This document shows, in pieces, positions 6,253-6,955 of a stretch of DNA of 6,955 nt; position 1 is the first letter of the stretch; the number at the start of each line of letters is the position of its first letter. Both the position numbers and the translations under genes were made by a program. A model generated the notes under the pieces. The model was not told the origin of the DNA and ran no database searches. It saw only the letters and a list, made by a program, of their open reading frames with translations. Origin of the DNA: Proteobacteria bacterium UBA6522 (lineage in GTDB: Bacteria > Pseudomonadota > Gammaproteobacteria > Steroidobacterales > Rariloculaceae); contig DJLG01000027.1 of NCBI GenBank assembly GCA_002434915.1, forward strand, positions 1-6,955. Direction: 5' to 3'.

Positions 6253-6657
6253 ATGACAAGGGTTTATGTGGATATGGTTGCTGATCTATTTCATTACGGC
6301 CACGCCAATTTTCTTAAGCAAGCCAAACAACTTGGTGATCACTTGATTGTTGGAATTCATTCCGACGAAGTTGTAAAAGAGTACAAACGATCTCCTGTCA
6401 TGACTATGGAGGAAAGAGTGGAAACCGTATCTTCTTGTCGGTATGTTGACGAAGTAGTCGCGAATGCTCCACTAGTAATTGATGAAGAATGGCTGAACGC
6501 TCATCGAATAGATTTGGTTGTTCATGGAGACGATTTTTCTGAAGAACTAGAACAGTTATGCTACAAAGTCCCGATCGATCTGGGTATTTTCCGTTTAGTT
6601 TCATATACCACACAGATTTCTACAACTGAGATAATCCAAAGAATAAAAAATATATGA
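6253..6657 (+). CDS. CTP:phosphocholine/phosphoethanolamine cytidylyltransferase-like protein
   Basis: This compact 134-residue protein is a single HxGH cytidylyltransferase domain. Motifs in order are HYGH (14-17), GIHSDE (34-39), the EER segment (53-55), YVDEVV (64-69), VVHGDD (89-94) and ISTTEII (122-128). The HSDE...SPVMTMEER stretch resembles eukaryotic PCYT1/PCYT2 enzymes, which make CDP-choline or CDP-ethanolamine, more than TagD glycerol-3-phosphate enzymes. The family signature RTEGIST reads YTTQIST here, so the usual arginine and glycine are lost. It is unrelated in fold family to LicC, the cytidylyltransferase that normally partners LicD in Haemophilus and pneumococcus. It lies 41 bases after the LicD-family gene and is followed by a probable terminator, so the two form one transcript. 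No choline kinase or choline uptake gene is visible. Whether the amino alcohol is choline, ethanolamine or something else cannot be told. Confidence 0.85.
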   Translation: MTRVYVDMVADLFHYGHANFLKQAKQLGDHLIVGIHSDEVVKEYKRSPVMTMEERVETVSSCRYVDEVVANAPLVIDEEWLNAHRIDLVVHGDDFSEELEQLCYKVPIDLGIFRLVSYTTQISTTEIIQRIKNI

Positions 6658-6660
6658 TCT

Positions 6661-6690
6661 GGCAAACATGCGTACATATTTGCTATTTTT
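6661..6690 (+). terminator. Probable intrinsic terminator after the LicD/cytidylyltransferase pair
   Basis: GGCAAACATG (6661-6670) pairs with CATATTTGCT (6675-6684) across a CGTA loop, with one internal C/A mismatch and a terminal G-T wobble. ATTTTT follows at 6685-6690. It begins 3 bases after the cytidylyltransferase stop and precedes the next gene. The stem is AT-rich, so efficiency may be modest. Confidence 0.55.
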
Positions 6691-6719
6691 GAGACAGCGA
6701 TTATGAAAGCGGGAACCAC

Positions 6720-6955
6720 ATGGACTGGAACGATACTCAAGAACAAGCAACATTCCGAACTCAAGTTCAAGGACTCTTAGATACCAAACTCCCACAAAGA
6801 TATGTAGAAATGGGAAAAGAAGTCCATCAACGAGAACGTCCTTGGGAAAATGATCGAAAGTCCGAAGATCCTGAAGCTCGCAAAGCAGCAGAAGACTGGA
6901 TGGAAGCCTTGTCAGGTGAAGGTTGGGCTGCTCCGCACTGGCCAAAAGAGTACGG
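6720..6955 (+). CDS. Acyl-CoA dehydrogenase family protein (partial, C-terminus outside window)
   Basis: The frame starts at ATG 6720 and remains open to the window edge, giving 78 codons. MDWNDTQEQATFRTQV is a typical acyl-CoA dehydrogenase N-terminal helix. After a charged stretch of some 30 residues comes GWAAPHWPKEYG, the well-known turn before the first FAD/substrate-binding part of these flavoenzymes. They oxidise acyl-CoA thioesters at the alpha-beta bond and pass electrons to ETF. A GGGA at 6711-6714, 5 bases before the ATG, is a weak binding site. The preceding terminator suggests a separate transcript. Catalytic residues lie beyond the window, so the acyl substrate is unknown. Confidence 0.85.
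   Translation, partial: MDWNDTQEQATFRTQVQGLLDTKLPQRYVEMGKEVHQRERPWENDRKSEDPEARKAAEDWMEALSGEGWAAPHWPKEY

Noticed and set aside
6561..6945. Minus-strand frames over the cytidylyltransferase end and the acyl-CoA dehydrogenase start
   Set aside because: They are antisense to clearly conserved coding sequence and show no domain marks.

Overview
The window reads as chromosomal DNA of a free-living, rather AT-rich bacterium. Start codons sit behind clear Shine-Dalgarno sites, one start is TTG, and most genes belong to accessory catabolic families: an Ldh2-type dehydrogenase, an enolase-superfamily dehydratase, a gamma-glutamyltransferase homologue and an acyl-CoA dehydrogenase. This mix, together with a lipoprotein carrying an Ala/Thr/Pro repeat linker, recalls marine bacterioplankton such as SAR202-type Chloroflexota. 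That assignment is a weak inference; no rRNA or marker gene is present. No tRNA, rRNA, CRISPR array or complete mobile element was seen.

Left part (1-1950). A lipoprotein gene runs off the left edge on the minus strand. Its linker is encoded by a 21-bp tandem repeat. The next 347 bases hold no intact gene. They contain a perfect 16-bp inverted repeat and then the decayed 3' end of an ornithine cyclodeaminase/mu-crystallin gene. That relic still supplies the ribosome binding site and overlaps the TTG start of the intact plus-strand Ldh2-type dehydrogenase. The dehydrogenase meets a small minus-strand membrane-protein gene tail to tail, and one CTAG supplies both stop codons.

Middle part (1645-5195). 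Three minus-strand genes lie in the order of transcription: a GGT-family Ntn-hydrolase, an enolase-superfamily sugar-acid dehydratase, and the small membrane protein. The last two are 45 bases apart and probably co-transcribed. The GGT homologue is separated from them by 233 bases. It keeps the self-cleavage threonine, but several glutamate-binding residues known from E. coli GGT are replaced. The dehydratase gene looks visibly richer in G+C than its neighbours.

Right part (5196-6955). A plus-strand pair encodes a LicD-family transferase fused to a C-terminal beta-sandwich domain, followed by a eukaryote-like CTP:phosphocholine/phosphoethanolamine cytidylyltransferase. Together they look like an activate-and-transfer module that makes a CDP-amino-alcohol and places the phospho-amino-alcohol on a glycan. 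A plausible intrinsic terminator follows, and then the start of an acyl-CoA dehydrogenase that leaves the window. The spacer in front of licD contains, on the minus strand, a short unmistakable piece of a response-regulator receiver domain. Several spacers here are therefore graves of older genes, which points to an actively rearranged accessory region. The LicD/cytidylyltransferase pair is the best candidate for an under-described system.
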